A DNA stretch of 48,123 nt from Gemmatimonadota bacterium (GCA_028873595.1 JAPPOV010000023.1:1-48123); one strand, 5' to 3'; positions 7,778 to 16,938 are shown, numbered from the stretch's first letter. The notes: generated from the letters alone by a model not told the origin. Made by a program: numbers and translations.

Positions 7778-9061
7778 GTGCTCAAGCGATCCCTGCTGCT
7801 TGCGCTCGCGCTCGCAAGCACGATGTCCGACCTGTCGGGACAGCTTTCTTATGCGAGTGCCCGAACTCTGGGTATGGGCGGCAACACGACCGCCTACGTG
7901 GAGGAGTTCGGGGCAATCGGCGTAAATCCGGCTGGTCTGGCCATGCCGGGGTCCGGCTTCTCCGTGGCGATCGCACCGTCCCGTGCCAGCGTCGGGCTCT
8001 ACCCTGTCTCCTTGTCCGATCTGGCCGACTGGCAAGGTGTGTTCGTTCCGTCGTCCGTCCGGCAAGGATGGCTCTCGAGGATCGAAAGCGTGGGTACACA
8101 AACCATAGATATTGGAGCGGATGTATCCGCACTCTCCATGTCTATTGGGAATTTTGGGCTCCAAGTATCTTCCACTGCCATCGGGACCGTCGCGCTCCCT
8201 TCCGGTGCGGCCGAGTTGCTTCTCTTCGGGAACGCTGGCCTGACGGGGGCACCGTCAGACATCAGCGTATCTGGGCTTTCCGTCGACGCATTCGCCCTGA
8301 GCGCGGGTGCAGCTAGCTATGCGTTTTCGGTTGGAGATGCGGCGGCGATCGGAGTAACGGGAAAGTACTTGGTGGGCCATGGACTTCTCTTCGGAACAGC
8401 CCCCCGCGGAGGCTTCGTCAGTGACCCAGTGGAGGCTTCGCTCGAGATCCCGTTGATCGCCCCCTGTGAAGACTCACTATTGGGTGACTGCGTCAGCGAC
8501 CTCATGTCAGGAGGCAGCGGTTTCGGTGTGGACGTGGGGTTCATGGCTGATCTGGGCGCGATACGAGTGGGCGCTGCCGTCCAAGACGTGTTGAACACCT
8601 TCGCGTGGGACGAGACGGCACTCTCCTTCCGAGATGGCAGCCTGCTAGTCAACGCGGACTCGAGCTTCGTCATCTTCGACGAGCGCCCGCTGTCGGACGC
8701 GCCTGCGTCTCTCCGGTCGAGGATCGCTGACATGGTGATCCGCCCGACCCTTCGTGCAGGGGTCTCATTCGAAGGGCTCCCGGGCTTCACTGTCACAGGA
8801 GACCTGGAGCGCAGGATAGGCGAAGGCGGTATGCTGTTCCGCCCTGAATCACGAATGGGTGTCGGAGCCGAGTTCCACGGTCTCGGCTTCATTCGCGTTC
8901 AGGGTGGAGCATCGCTAATTGCAGGGGGCCAGATGGTGAGCGGAGGCGTAAGTTTGGTGCTAGGCCCCCTGAACATGTCGAGTGCCATGGCACTTCGCTC
9001 CGGAGACGAGGTCGGAGAGGCAGCTACCGGTCAAGTCGTCGTGTCGATCGGCGGTCGCTGA
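7778..9061 (+). CDS. PorV/FadL-like outer-membrane beta-barrel protein
   Basis: GTG 7778 was chosen because it follows an AAGGAG ribosome site at ~7766-7771 and starts a signal peptide (LKRSLLLALALASTMS). An upstream in-frame ATG at 7712 lies inside the previous gene. The 427-residue protein has the N-terminal signature SARTLGMGGNTTAYVEE and GVNPAGLA, typical of PorV, UPF0164 and FadL-related barrels, followed by many amphipathic strands and a Ser-Ile-Gly-Gly-Arg end. It would reside in the outer membrane. Whether it is a transporter or a scaffold cannot be told. It is coupled to the upstream lipoprotein gene. Confidence 0.78.
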   Translation: MLKRSLLLALALASTMSDLSGQLSYASARTLGMGGNTTAYVEEFGAIGVNPAGLAMPGSGFSVAIAPSRASVGLYPVSLSDLADWQGVFVPSSVRQGWLSRIESVGTQTIDIGADVSALSMSIGNFGLQVSSTAIGTVALPSGAAELLLFGNAGLTGAPSDISVSGLSVDAFALSAGAASYAFSVGDAAAIGVTGKYLVGHGLLFGTAPRGGFVSDPVEASLEIPLIAPCEDSLLGDCVSDLMSGGSGFGVDVGFMADLGAIRVGAAVQDVLNTFAWDETALSFRDGSLLVNADSSFVIFDERPLSDAPASLRSRIADMVIRPTLRAGVSFEGLPGFTVTGDLERRIGEGGMLFRPESRMGVGAEFHGLGFIRVQGGASLIAGGQMVSGGVSLVLGPLNMSSAMALRSGDEVGEAATGQVVVSIGGR

Positions 9062-9235
9062 GTCCTCTGAGATCACCGGGACAGGGCGTCTTTCTGCCTC
9101 TATGTTCCTTTACATGTCTAGGTTCATCGATCCGCCGAACTTCTGACTGAACCCTTCACCAAGACGGCGAACCTTTCTTCACATCTTTGCCATGTCGGTG
9201 AAATCGAGCCTGTTTCAGCTAGGCCTTGTTGCGCT

Positions 9236-9254
9236 GTTGCTCCGAGATAGCAAC
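9236..9254 (+). promoter_or_regulatory. Inverted repeat in the hemQ leader
   Basis: A perfect 6-bp inverted repeat GTTGCT / AGCAAC with a 7-base spacer, centred 53 bp before the hemQ start. It could be an operator or a short leader hairpin controlling heme synthesis. No run of T follows, so it is not a typical terminator. Role is unproven. Confidence 0.3.
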
Positions 9255-9297
9255 TTCTTCCGCGATGCCCGGTCTCCTCGGTAGCTAAGAAGCGTAC

Positions 9298-10125
9298 ATG
9301 TCCGAAACGATCACACCACCACTCGCACTCCACGGGTGGTATATGCTCACGCAGTTCGCCGATCTGACGCTGTCCTCAGGGGAAGATCAGGCTGAGGAGC
9401 GGGGCCGTCGTCTGGATGCACTCGGGGCGGTGCTCGCCGGGTGGGAGGATCTCGGTGACGATGGATGGAGCGGGCTGTACAGGTTGGTCGGGGGAGGTAG
9501 CGATTACATGCTGCTCCACCTCCGACCCAGCCTCGATCTCCTTGGAGAGGCGGAGCGCGCCATGCGGTTACACCCATCCAGCCAGGATCTGGCGATCACG
9601 AGTGACTATGTGTCCGTGGTCGAACTCGGCCTGTACGGTCACACGCTTGGGCTGGCCAGGCGGGCCGAACGTGACGGGGTCGAGATCGGGTCCGATGAAT
9701 GGGCAGTGCTGGTTGAGGAATTCCTGGCCGAGCAGCTGGAGACCCCGTATACGCAGCGACGGCTCTACCCCCGTCAGCCCGACGGGATGCCGTACGTCTG
9801 TTTCTACCCAATGAACAAGCGCCGGAACGTGGAGCAGAACTGGTACACGCAGACACTGGCCGAACGTGCCCGTCTGATGCAGGAGCATGGCCACACCGGG
9901 CGTGGCTACGCCGGGAAGGTCTCTCAGATCATCACCGGTTCGATCGGGCTGGATGACTGGGAGTGGGCGGTGACGCTCTTTGCCCCGGATCCAATCGAGT
10001 TCAAGAACCTGGTCACCGAGATGCGCTACGACGAAGTAACGTCCGTCTATGGGGAATTCGGCAGCTTCTGGGTAGGTCACCGGATCTTCGGCGAAGCGAT
10101 TGCAGGTGAGTTCAGAGGGGCGTAA
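9298..10125 (+). CDS. hemQ: Coproheme decarboxylase (HemQ/ChdC)
   Basis: A 275-residue chlorite-dismutase-fold protein. It contains the HemQ-specific CFYPMNKRR with catalytic Tyr170, the proximal heme ligand His197 in LMQEHGHTGRGYAGKV, and a second-half motif TLFAPDPIEFKNLVTEMRYD ending in GSFWVGHR. SDYVSVVEL (~102-110) is also family-typical. The enzyme converts coproheme III to heme b using peroxide, the last step of the coproporphyrin-dependent route. Chlorite dismutases lack the YPMxKxR tyrosine motif, which excludes them. It begins the heme cluster, 318 bp upstream of hemB. No hemN or protoporphyrinogen-type genes are seen nearby, which agrees with this route. Confidence 0.93.
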   Translation: MSETITPPLALHGWYMLTQFADLTLSSGEDQAEERGRRLDALGAVLAGWEDLGDDGWSGLYRLVGGGSDYMLLHLRPSLDLLGEAERAMRLHPSSQDLAITSDYVSVVELGLYGHTLGLARRAERDGVEIGSDEWAVLVEEFLAEQLETPYTQRRLYPRQPDGMPYVCFYPMNKRRNVEQNWYTQTLAERARLMQEHGHTGRGYAGKVSQIITGSIGLDDWEWAVTLFAPDPIEFKNLVTEMRYDEVTSVYGEFGSFWVGHRIFGEAIAGEFRGA

Positions 10126-10443
10126 CCACCCGGAGTCGGAGGTGTTTGTGCTATTGGCGGAGCAGCCACGGGTATCTTTACGGACCTCCATGTGCGGCCC
10201 GGATGTCACGACGGACGGCATGTTCCGACATGCCGATGCGCTCAAGCCAATTTCCAAGCCCTTCGAGGTGGCGGCGGAGACTGTTTGAGAACGCTTCTCA
10301 TTGCCCGGACGGCGAGGGAGGCCGCACGGACTCTACGGAGATGGGGATAATTACTGACCCCGGGTGGGTAGATGGGGCGCTGTTGGGGTCCGGTGATGTG
10401 CGAATTGTAGGCCGGGCTCCATCCCGTCAAACTTCGCTCACTC
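10126..10443. other. Spacer between hemQ and hemB
   Basis: 318 bp with no convincing gene. A short frame from ~10142 to 10288 ends in KPISKPFEVAAETV, vaguely like a receiver-domain end, but it lacks the rest of the domain. This stretch may carry the promoter for hemB onward, since all later genes nearly touch; no clear -35/-10 pair was identified. Confidence 0.4.
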
Positions 10444-11469
10444 ATGAACACTCCGTCCTCACTCCCCGCATTCGCTCGGCTGCGGCGCCTGCGCCGTACG
10501 GACGCGCTTCGGCGTCTTGTTCGGCAGAACGCGCTTTCTGCCGACCGGATGATCCTTCCGATCTTCGTTTCGGAGGTGGACGCCGCACGGGTGGAAATCC
10601 CGTCGATGCCGGGTGTGTATCGCTGGCCCGTCGAAGAGGTCGGGGAGGTGGTCGCGGAGGCCGACAAGGCCGGCTTGGGCGGCGTGCTCCTCTTCGGTAT
10701 ACCCGCCCTCAAGGACACCCGAGGCTCCGAGGCCTCCGCAACTGGAGGCGTAGTACAGCGGGCGATCCGCGGGATCCGCGACTCGGGTTACGAAGGCGTT
10801 GTCGTCAGTGACGTGTGCCTCTGCGAGTACACCGATCATGGTCATTGCGGCATCATCGACGATGAGGGCACGGTTCTCAACGACGTGACGCTGAAGCGGC
10901 TGGCTGAGACTGCACTCTCCCATGCCCGGGCCGGGGCGGACATCGTGGCTCCCTCGGCCATGATGGATGGGCAGGTCGCGGCGATTCGTCGGGCTCTCGA
11001 CGAGAACGACCTAGGTCAGACCGCGGTTCTATCCTACTCAGCCAAGTACGCGTCCGGATATTACGGTCCATTCCGCGACGCCGCGGATGGTGCTCCCCAA
11101 TTCGGAGATCGGCGGAGTCACCAGATGGATCCGGCGAATGCGTACGAAGCCGAGCGCGAACTCGACGCGGACGTTCGCGAAGGCGCCGACCTGCTGATGG
11201 TCAAGCCGGGACTGGCGTATCTGGACATCGTTCGGAGAGCGCGGGTGGCGCATCCGAATGTGCCCCTGGCGGCATACAACGTGAGCGGGGAGTACAGCAT
11301 GGTGAAGGCCGCGGCCGAGCGGGGGTGGCTCGATGAGCGCGCGGTCGTGCTGGAGACGCTGCTGTCGTTTCTTCGGGCTGGTGCGGACCTGGTGATCACG
11401 TATCACGCGCTCGATGCCGCCCGCTGGCTGGCGGAAGCCGCTGGATCAGCCTCGGGAGGTCATCCGTAG
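10444..11469 (+). CDS. hemB: Delta-aminolevulinic acid dehydratase (porphobilinogen synthase)
   Basis: A 341-residue HemB that condenses two 5-aminolevulinate molecules into porphobilinogen in the cytoplasm. The active-site zinc motif DVCLCEYTDHGHCG supplies Cys125, Cys127 and Cys135, so this is the zinc-dependent type, not the magnesium type with Asp replacements. The Schiff-base lysines are Lys201 (YSAKYASGYYGPFRDA) and Lys254 (LMVKPGLAYLD). Length is normal. It lies 1 bp before hemA, so the two are probably coupled. Its zinc dependence links heme synthesis to the zinc region of the same window, which is inference. Confidence 0.96.
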   Translation: MNTPSSLPAFARLRRLRRTDALRRLVRQNALSADRMILPIFVSEVDAARVEIPSMPGVYRWPVEEVGEVVAEADKAGLGGVLLFGIPALKDTRGSEASATGGVVQRAIRGIRDSGYEGVVVSDVCLCEYTDHGHCGIIDDEGTVLNDVTLKRLAETALSHARAGADIVAPSAMMDGQVAAIRRALDENDLGQTAVLSYSAKYASGYYGPFRDAADGAPQFGDRRSHQMDPANAYEAERELDADVREGADLLMVKPGLAYLDIVRRARVAHPNVPLAAYNVSGEYSMVKAAAERGWLDERAVVLETLLSFLRAGADLVITYHALDAARWLAEAAGSASGGHP

Positions 11470-11470
11470 G

Positions 11471-12787
11471 ATGGCCGTCGAAGAGGTCTTCGTCGTCGGC
11501 ACGAGTCAGTCGGTCGCCCCCGTGGCCGTGCGTGAAAGGCTGCACGTCGATCTTGAAGAGGTCTATCGCGCGCCGACTGAGCTTCTGGTTGATCGAGGCG
11601 TTCTTCAGGAAGCCTTGCCGCTGTCCACGTGTGGTCGCCTGGAGCTGTACGGGGTGAGCGAAAACCCCGAGAGGGCACTCAAGCTGCTCGTCCGCCTCCT
11701 CGCCGAGCGCGCCGGGCTGGATCGGGAGCAGGCCCGATCGCACATGTACGCGCTCCGCGGTGCTACGGCGGTGCGCCACCTGTTCCGGGTCGCCTCCGGC
11801 CTCGACTCGGTCGTGCACGGCGAGGCCCAGATTCTGGGGCAGGTACGTGCTGCCGCCTACGACCCGAGGGCCGAGCACACGAAGGGGCCGGTGTTGCACC
11901 GACTCTTCGAAACCGCTCTGGCGACCGGCAAGAAGGTCCGCAGTCGGACCGAAATCGGCCGAGGGGCGGCATCGTTGGCCAGTGCGTCCATCGAGATGAT
12001 TCAGCGCGATCTCGGCGATCTGAGCGACGTATCGGCGCTCGTCGTCGGTACGGGAGATACCGGTAGGCTCATCGCTCTCATCTTGAGCAAGTTGGGTGTG
12101 GGGCGACTCGTTCTGGCCAACCGGACCATCGATGTGGCTCAAGCCGTTGCAGAACCTTTGGGCGCCGAGGTGATCGAGTTTGACGAAATACCCTCGGAGC
12201 TGCCCGGCGCCGATCTGCTCGTAGGTGCGGTCACCCTCGACTCGTATCTCCTCTCGGAGGGGGATCTTGACCACGTCCGCCGAAGCGGTCGCCCCATTTA
12301 CCTCCTCGATCTTGCCCATCCACGGAATTTTGATCCGCGTCTGGCGGAGTCTCCGGATGTGGAGCTCTTCGACCTTGAGCACGTCTTTGCGCGAGTGGAA
12401 GCAGCTCGAGCGAGCCGTGCGGCGCAAATTCCCAAGGCGGAACGCATCGTGAAGTCGCAGGCCCGGTCGTTCTCGGAGTGGCGCAGATCGCGGCGGAGCA
12501 TCGACACGCTCAAGGCGGTGCGAGCAAAGGTTCTCGCCGTGGCCAGTGAGGAGGCTGAGCGCTTCGCCCAGGGTCGTTCGAACGAAGAGCGCGAGCAGAT
12601 GCGTCTCCTCGCTCGTTCGCTGGCCCGTACACTCCTCCATCAGCCCACGTTGGCTCTTCGGTCGGCAGATCCCGAAAGCCCGGAAGGACGATTCCTTCTG
12701 GAGCAGGTGCCGGCCCTTTTCGGCGTAGAACACGATGATGCCGCGAGCGCCTTTTCAGAAGCGGCGGGCCTAGACGGGAGTGGCTGA
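11471..12787 (+). CDS. hemA: Glutamyl-tRNA reductase
   Basis: A 438-residue HemA, the first committed enzyme of C5-pathway tetrapyrrole synthesis, reducing Glu-tRNA(Glu) to glutamate-1-semialdehyde with NADPH. The catalytic Cys54 lies in LSTCGRLELYGV. The usual family sequence is STCNR, so Asn is replaced by Gly here. Downstream motifs are SVVHGEAQILGQV, the NADPH-binding VVGTGDTG and the C-terminal dimerisation helices. ATG 11471 was chosen just after the hemB stop; an earlier in-frame start at 11414 lies within hemB. The TGA (12785-12787) lies 4 bp before the hemC ATG. It belongs to the nine-gene heme cluster. Confidence 0.93.
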   Translation: MAVEEVFVVGTSQSVAPVAVRERLHVDLEEVYRAPTELLVDRGVLQEALPLSTCGRLELYGVSENPERALKLLVRLLAERAGLDREQARSHMYALRGATAVRHLFRVASGLDSVVHGEAQILGQVRAAAYDPRAEHTKGPVLHRLFETALATGKKVRSRTEIGRGAASLASASIEMIQRDLGDLSDVSALVVGTGDTGRLIALILSKLGVGRLVLANRTIDVAQAVAEPLGAEVIEFDEIPSELPGADLLVGAVTLDSYLLSEGDLDHVRRSGRPIYLLDLAHPRNFDPRLAESPDVELFDLEHVFARVEAARASRAAQIPKAERIVKSQARSFSEWRRSRRSIDTLKAVRAKVLAVASEEAERFAQGRSNEEREQMRLLARSLARTLLHQPTLALRSADPESPEGRFLLEQVPALFGVEHDDAASAFSEAAGLDGSG

Positions 12788-12791
12788 TTCA

Positions 12792-13733
12792 ATGAGATCG
12801 CTCCGCATCGGCACCCGAGGCTCCCGCCTCGCATTGGCTCAGGCCCGATGGACACGAGACGCGCTGAGCCGTGCCCGGCCAGACATGGAGATCGAGCTCC
12901 TCGCGATCCGGACGACGGGTGATGTGATCCGTGATGTGCCGCTCCGGCCCGAGCACGGCAGCTCGTTCTTCACGAAGGAGATCGAGGATGCCCTCCTTGA
13001 GGGTCGGATCGACGTGGCTGTCCACTCGTGCAAGGATCTCGCGACACGACTCCCGGACGGTCTGAGCATCGCCGCGTTTCCCCCCAGGGTGGACGCTCGT
13101 GACGTCCTGGTCAGCCCGCACGGAGGCCTGGCCGACATCCCGGCAGGCTCCACCGTCGGAACGTCGAGCATGCGTCGGCGGGGCTTCTTGCTGGAGGTCC
13201 GCCCGGATCTGGAGGTGGTGCCGATCCGGGGCAACGTGCCCACCCGGATCGCCGCTGCGGACAATGGGCGGGTGGGGGCCGTCGTCCTTGCTGCCGCAGG
13301 ACTCATCCGCCTCGGGCTCGAAGATCGGATCAGCAGCTTTTTCCCGGAGGACCACATGCTGCCTGCCGCAGGACAGGGTGCTCTGGCGCTCCAGGTTCGA
13401 GAAGGCGACGTGGAGTCCTCGGAGGTGGTTTGCGCCCTGGACGACGAGGCTACTCGATCCGCCGTGGAGGCGGAGCGCGCCTGCCTTCGTGCGCTGGAAG
13501 CCGGATGTCAGTCGCCGGTGGGTGCGTGGGCCAGAATCGAAGGCGGGCGACTGGTTCTCGACGCGGCCATCCTCTCTCCCGACGCCACCGTTCGGGCACG
13601 AGAGTCCGGTCCGGCCTCGAACGGCGAAGCGCTGGGTATCCGTGTGGCGGGATCGATCCTCTCCCAGCTCGGTGTCGCCTCGCTGCGGGACGTGACGTGG
13701 GCCGGTCCGCCACCGCGCGCTGGTGGGGCGTAG
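12792..13733 (+). CDS. hemC: Hydroxymethylbilane synthase (porphobilinogen deaminase)
   Basis: A 313-residue HemC joining four porphobilinogens into hydroxymethylbilane. It begins with RIGTRGSRLALAQA and carries IDVAVHSCKDL (Cys where Leu is usual), GTSSMRRRGFLL and IRGNVPTR. The dipyrromethane cofactor is bound at Cys239 in LEAGCQSPVGAWA. The ATG at 12792 is preferred; a GTG at 12780 in the same frame overlaps the hemA stop and would add four residues. It is 8 bp upstream of hemD. Family assignment is firm. Confidence 0.95.
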   Translation: MRSLRIGTRGSRLALAQARWTRDALSRARPDMEIELLAIRTTGDVIRDVPLRPEHGSSFFTKEIEDALLEGRIDVAVHSCKDLATRLPDGLSIAAFPPRVDARDVLVSPHGGLADIPAGSTVGTSSMRRRGFLLEVRPDLEVVPIRGNVPTRIAAADNGRVGAVVLAAAGLIRLGLEDRISSFFPEDHMLPAAGQGALALQVREGDVESSEVVCALDDEATRSAVEAERACLRALEAGCQSPVGAWARIEGGRLVLDAAILSPDATVRARESGPASNGEALGIRVAGSILSQLGVASLRDVTWAGPPPRAGGA

Positions 13734-13741
13734 CTGTGACG

Positions 13742-14569
13742 ATGAGCGGTCTTGTCGGACGGACCGTCGCCGCTACCCGTGCGGCTGAAGCAGATGATGA
13801 CTTCGTCCGGATGTTGGAGCGGGCGGGCGCCTGCCCCCTCGTTTGGCCTACCATCGGCTTCGAGCCGACGTCGACCCCTGACGCATTCGAGAAGACCGTC
13901 GACGCGTTGGCGGATTTCGACTGGATCGTGTTCACGAGTCCGCGAGCTGCTCGAGCTGTGACGTCTCGCCTCGATGGGTGTCCTCGCGGCGTCCGGGTCG
14001 GATCGGTAGGCCCTTCCACGGACACTGCGCTGCGCCGCGCGGGCTGGTCGTCGGATGTGATCGGCCGGGGTGGAGCTTCGGCGCTGATCGAAGAGATCAC
14101 CTCACTCCACATCCTGGAGGGCGCTCGTGTGCTCTTTCCCGCGTCATCGCTGGCATCGGACACCGTGGAGCGTGAGGTCCAGAAGCGCGGAGGCCGGGTC
14201 GAGCGGGTCGAGGCGTATCGCACGGTATCCCTTCGCCCCGACAAAGAACGTCTTCTCGCCGATCTTCGGCATGGTGTGGACGTCGTGACGTTCGCGAGCC
14301 CATCGGGGGTTCGTTCGCTGGCGGTCGCCCTTGAAGTGGATTGGCCGCAGGCTCTACAACCGTGCGGAATCGCCGCGATCGGGTCGAGCACCGCGGCCGC
14401 CCTGATGGCTCAAGGTGTTGGCGCCCGACGGATTCAAGTCGCCGACCCGGCCAACCTGAACGGGCTTCTCGACGCCACGATTCGCGCACTCCCGGAGCCG
14501 GGATCCGCAGGTTCCTCTCTCTCCCGACAACCTCTACAGGCGGCAACGTTGAAGGACGACGCATCGTGA
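13742..14569 (+). CDS. hemD: Uroporphyrinogen-III synthase
   Basis: About 275 residues, the normal size for HemD, which closes and inverts ring D of hydroxymethylbilane. Sequence conservation in this family is low. Support comes from the N-terminal LVGRTVAATRAAE, FDWIVFTSPRAARAV, VEAYRTV, VDVVTFASPSGVRSLA and IAAIGSSTAAAL, plus its place between hemC and hemL. Start is ATG 13742 or GTG 13736. The long open frame from 13430 is a shadow over hemC. The TGA at 14567-14569 overlaps the GTG start of hemL by the sequence GTGA. Confidence 0.88.
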   Translation: MSGLVGRTVAATRAAEADDDFVRMLERAGACPLVWPTIGFEPTSTPDAFEKTVDALADFDWIVFTSPRAARAVTSRLDGCPRGVRVGSVGPSTDTALRRAGWSSDVIGRGGASALIEEITSLHILEGARVLFPASSLASDTVEREVQKRGGRVERVEAYRTVSLRPDKERLLADLRHGVDVVTFASPSGVRSLAVALEVDWPQALQPCGIAAIGSSTAAALMAQGVGARRIQVADPANLNGLLDATIRALPEPGSAGSSLSRQPLQAATLKDDAS

Positions 14570-15864
14570 ATTCCACTGCGCCGAAGAGTCAGGCGCTGCT
14601 CGAGCGTGCTCACAAGTACATCCCGGGTGGGGTGAACAGCCCGGTTCGGGCATTCAAGTCCGTCGGCGGCACGCCGCGCTTCATTCAGGCCGCCAGAGGG
14701 GCGTTTCTTGAGGATGTCGAGGGCAACGAACTCCTCGACTACATCGGGTCATGGGGCGTAATGCTCCTGGGCCATGCCCACCCGGCCGTGGAGCGCGCCG
14801 TTGCGGACGCGCTGAAGACGGGGACGTCGTTCGGTGCGCCGACGGCGGGGGAGATCGACCTGGCCGAGCGGATCATCTCATTGGTTCCCAGCGTCGACGT
14901 CGTTCGTCTCGTCAATTCCGGGACGGAAGCGACGATGAGCGCGATTCGGCTGGCGCGGGCGGCCACCGGGCGCGATCGGATGATCAAGTTCCGTGGTGGG
15001 TATCATGGCCACGGGGATGCGTTTCTGGTGGACGCAGGGTCCGGAGCTGCAACGTTGGGAGTTCCGTCGAGCCCGGGTGTTCCGGCAGGTACGGCCGCCG
15101 ACTCCCTGGTCGCGGAATTCAACGATCTGGTCTCGGTGACGGAGCTCTTCGACGCGTATCCCGATCAGGTGGCCGGAGTGATCGTCGAGCCGGTCTCCGG
15201 AAACATGGGGTGCGTTCCACCGACGGACGGATTCCTGGAGGGACTGCGGGCTCTGTGCACCGACCGCGGTGCTCTTCTGATCTTCGACGAGGTCATGACC
15301 GGCTTCCGGGTGGATCGAGCGGGAGCCCAGGGTCGCTACGGCGTCATGCCCGATCTCACGACCCTGGGCAAGGTGATCGGGGGCGGCCTGCCCGTGGGCG
15401 CGTACGGAGGCCGTGAAGATCTGATGCGCCAGATCGCGCCGGACGGCCCGGTCTACCAGGCGGGCACACTTTCGGGCAATCCGCTGGCGGTGGCTGCGGG
15501 GACTGCGATGCTCCGCTTCATCGAAGAAGAAGAGAGCGTGTACGAGCATCTCGAGGAGTTGGGAGCGATGTTCGACCGAGCCTTCGCCGACCTGTCACAA
15601 CGTCTGGGCATCCCGCTGCAATGGAACAGCTCGGGAGCCATGGGTTCGCTCTTCTTCTCCGAAGATCCGGTCGTGGACTGGCCGAGCGCAGCTGCTGCTT
15701 CGCAGGACCGATTCAATGCGTTCTTCCATGGGATGCTGGAGCGAGGCATCCACCTCCCTCCGAGCCGATTCGAGGCGTGGTTCTGGTCGTTCATGCATAC
15801 CCCCGAAGACGTCGAGCGTACGATCCGCGTCGCCGAGGACGTGCTTCAGTCGATGGAGGTCTGA
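14566..15864 (+). CDS. hemL: Glutamate-1-semialdehyde 2,1-aminomutase
   Basis: A 432-residue PLP enzyme converting glutamate-1-semialdehyde to 5-aminolevulinate. Motifs: IPGGVNSPVRAFKSVGG at the N-terminus, VNSGTEATMSAIRLAR, the KFRGGYHGHGDAFLV loop, DEVMTGFR with its Asp for the pyridine nitrogen, and the PLP lysine Lys269 in TLGKVIGGGLPVG. It starts with GTG at 14566, overlapping hemD by 4 bp; a longer frame from 14341 is inside hemD. The gene directly following (hemE) starts at the base after its stop. HemA and HemL form the C5 entry pair. Confidence 0.95.
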   Translation: MNSTAPKSQALLERAHKYIPGGVNSPVRAFKSVGGTPRFIQAARGAFLEDVEGNELLDYIGSWGVMLLGHAHPAVERAVADALKTGTSFGAPTAGEIDLAERIISLVPSVDVVRLVNSGTEATMSAIRLARAATGRDRMIKFRGGYHGHGDAFLVDAGSGAATLGVPSSPGVPAGTAADSLVAEFNDLVSVTELFDAYPDQVAGVIVEPVSGNMGCVPPTDGFLEGLRALCTDRGALLIFDEVMTGFRVDRAGAQGRYGVMPDLTTLGKVIGGGLPVGAYGGREDLMRQIAPDGPVYQAGTLSGNPLAVAAGTAMLRFIEEEESVYEHLEELGAMFDRAFADLSQRLGIPLQWNSSGAMGSLFFSEDPVVDWPSAAAASQDRFNAFFHGMLERGIHLPPSRFEAWFWSFMHTPEDVERTIRVAEDVLQSMEV

Positions 15865-16938
15865 GTGCCCGGGGGACAAACGCTCTTCGAGCGTACCTGT
15901 CGCGGTGAGCGCGGCGAGCGCGTGCCGGTATGGGTCATGCGCCAAGCCGGCCGCTACCTGCCGGAGTACCGAGCACTGCGGAAAGAGGTCGACTTCCTGA
16001 CGGCGACGAAAACCCCGGAGCTGGCGGCAAAGATCACCCTTCAGCCGATGAAGCGTTTCGAGTTGGACGCGGCGATTTTCTTCGCTGATATCATGACGCC
16101 TCTCGAAGGGATGGGCGTGTCCATGGACTTCGCGCCGGGTCCGGTTATCGAGGATCCGATCCGAACACCCGAGCAGGCGGCGAGCCTGCGCCCGCTGGAT
16201 CCGGAGGAGCATACCCCGTTCGTTCTGGAGGCTCTGGGCATCGTGCGATCGGAACTCTCGGACGAGCGTGCACTCATCGCGTTTGCCGGGGCTCCGTTTA
16301 CCCTCTTCTGCTATCTGGTACAGGGCGGAGGCTCCAAGGACTTCATGGAGGCGCGGAGCTTCATGCAGGCCGAGCCCGCCGCCGCCCGGGGACTCCTCGA
16401 CCTTCTCGGTTCGTCGATGGAACGCTACCTCGTGGCGCAGGCGAGAGCCGGCGCCGATGCTCTCATGCTGTTCGATTCCTGGGTGGGTCTGCTGGGGCCG
16501 TCGACATACCGGAGCATGGTGCTGCCCGTTCTCCAGCGGGCCGTCGCCGGCGTCAGAGAACAGGTCGATCGTCCGATCATCTACTTCGCGAACGGTGGGG
16601 TTTCTCTACTCGACGAGGTGTCGCAGATCGGGGCGGACGTCCTCGGTGTCGACTGGACGCTCCCGCTCTCCCGAGCCGTGGCGGCTCTGGGCCCGGACGT
16701 GGTCGTTCAGGGCAATCTGGATCCGGCAGCTCTTTTCGCTCCGGATGATGAGTTCGATGCCGCAATCCGCTCGGTCCTGGAAGAGGGGGCCGGGGCGGCC
16801 GGGCACATCTTCAACCTCGGACATGGGATTCACCGCACGACGGAACCCGATCGGGTCGGGTTGCTTGTCGATCGTGTCCATGAGCTCTCGGAGCAGATGC
16901 ATTCAGTCTCGAACAATTCCGCGGAGGTGTCGCGATGA
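15865..16938 (+). CDS. hemE: Uroporphyrinogen decarboxylase
   Basis: A 357-residue HemE that decarboxylates uroporphyrinogen III to coproporphyrinogen III. It shows WVMRQAGRYLPEYR, FFADIMTPLEGMG with the catalytic Asp, AGAPFTLFCYLVQGG, and FNLGHGIHRTTEP with the conserved His. It starts at GTG 15865 directly after the hemL TGA, and its TGA overlaps the ATG of cpfC (ATGA at 16935-16938). Translation coupling is therefore likely across the whole run. Confidence 0.95.
   Translation: MPGGQTLFERTCRGERGERVPVWVMRQAGRYLPEYRALRKEVDFLTATKTPELAAKITLQPMKRFELDAAIFFADIMTPLEGMGVSMDFAPGPVIEDPIRTPEQAASLRPLDPEEHTPFVLEALGIVRSELSDERALIAFAGAPFTLFCYLVQGGGSKDFMEARSFMQAEPAAARGLLDLLGSSMERYLVAQARAGADALMLFDSWVGLLGPSTYRSMVLPVLQRAVAGVREQVDRPIIYFANGGVSLLDEVSQIGADVLGVDWTLPLSRAVAALGPDVVVQGNLDPAALFAPDDEFDAAIRSVLEEGAGAAGHIFNLGHGIHRTTEPDRVGLLVDRVHELSEQMHSVSNNSAEVSR

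Noticed and set aside
9298..10125. Chlorite dismutase
   Set aside because: Same fold, but the YPMNKRR tyrosine motif and the heme cluster context mark it as HemQ.
10142..10317. Receiver-like ending KPISKPFEVAAETV, and TLLIARTAREAARTLRRWG in another frame
   Set aside because: Only a few residues resemble a receiver end; the two pieces are in different frames and nothing else of the domain is present.
11396..12733. 445-codon minus-strand frame
   Set aside because: Shadow of hemA; the hemA frame carries all catalytic motifs.
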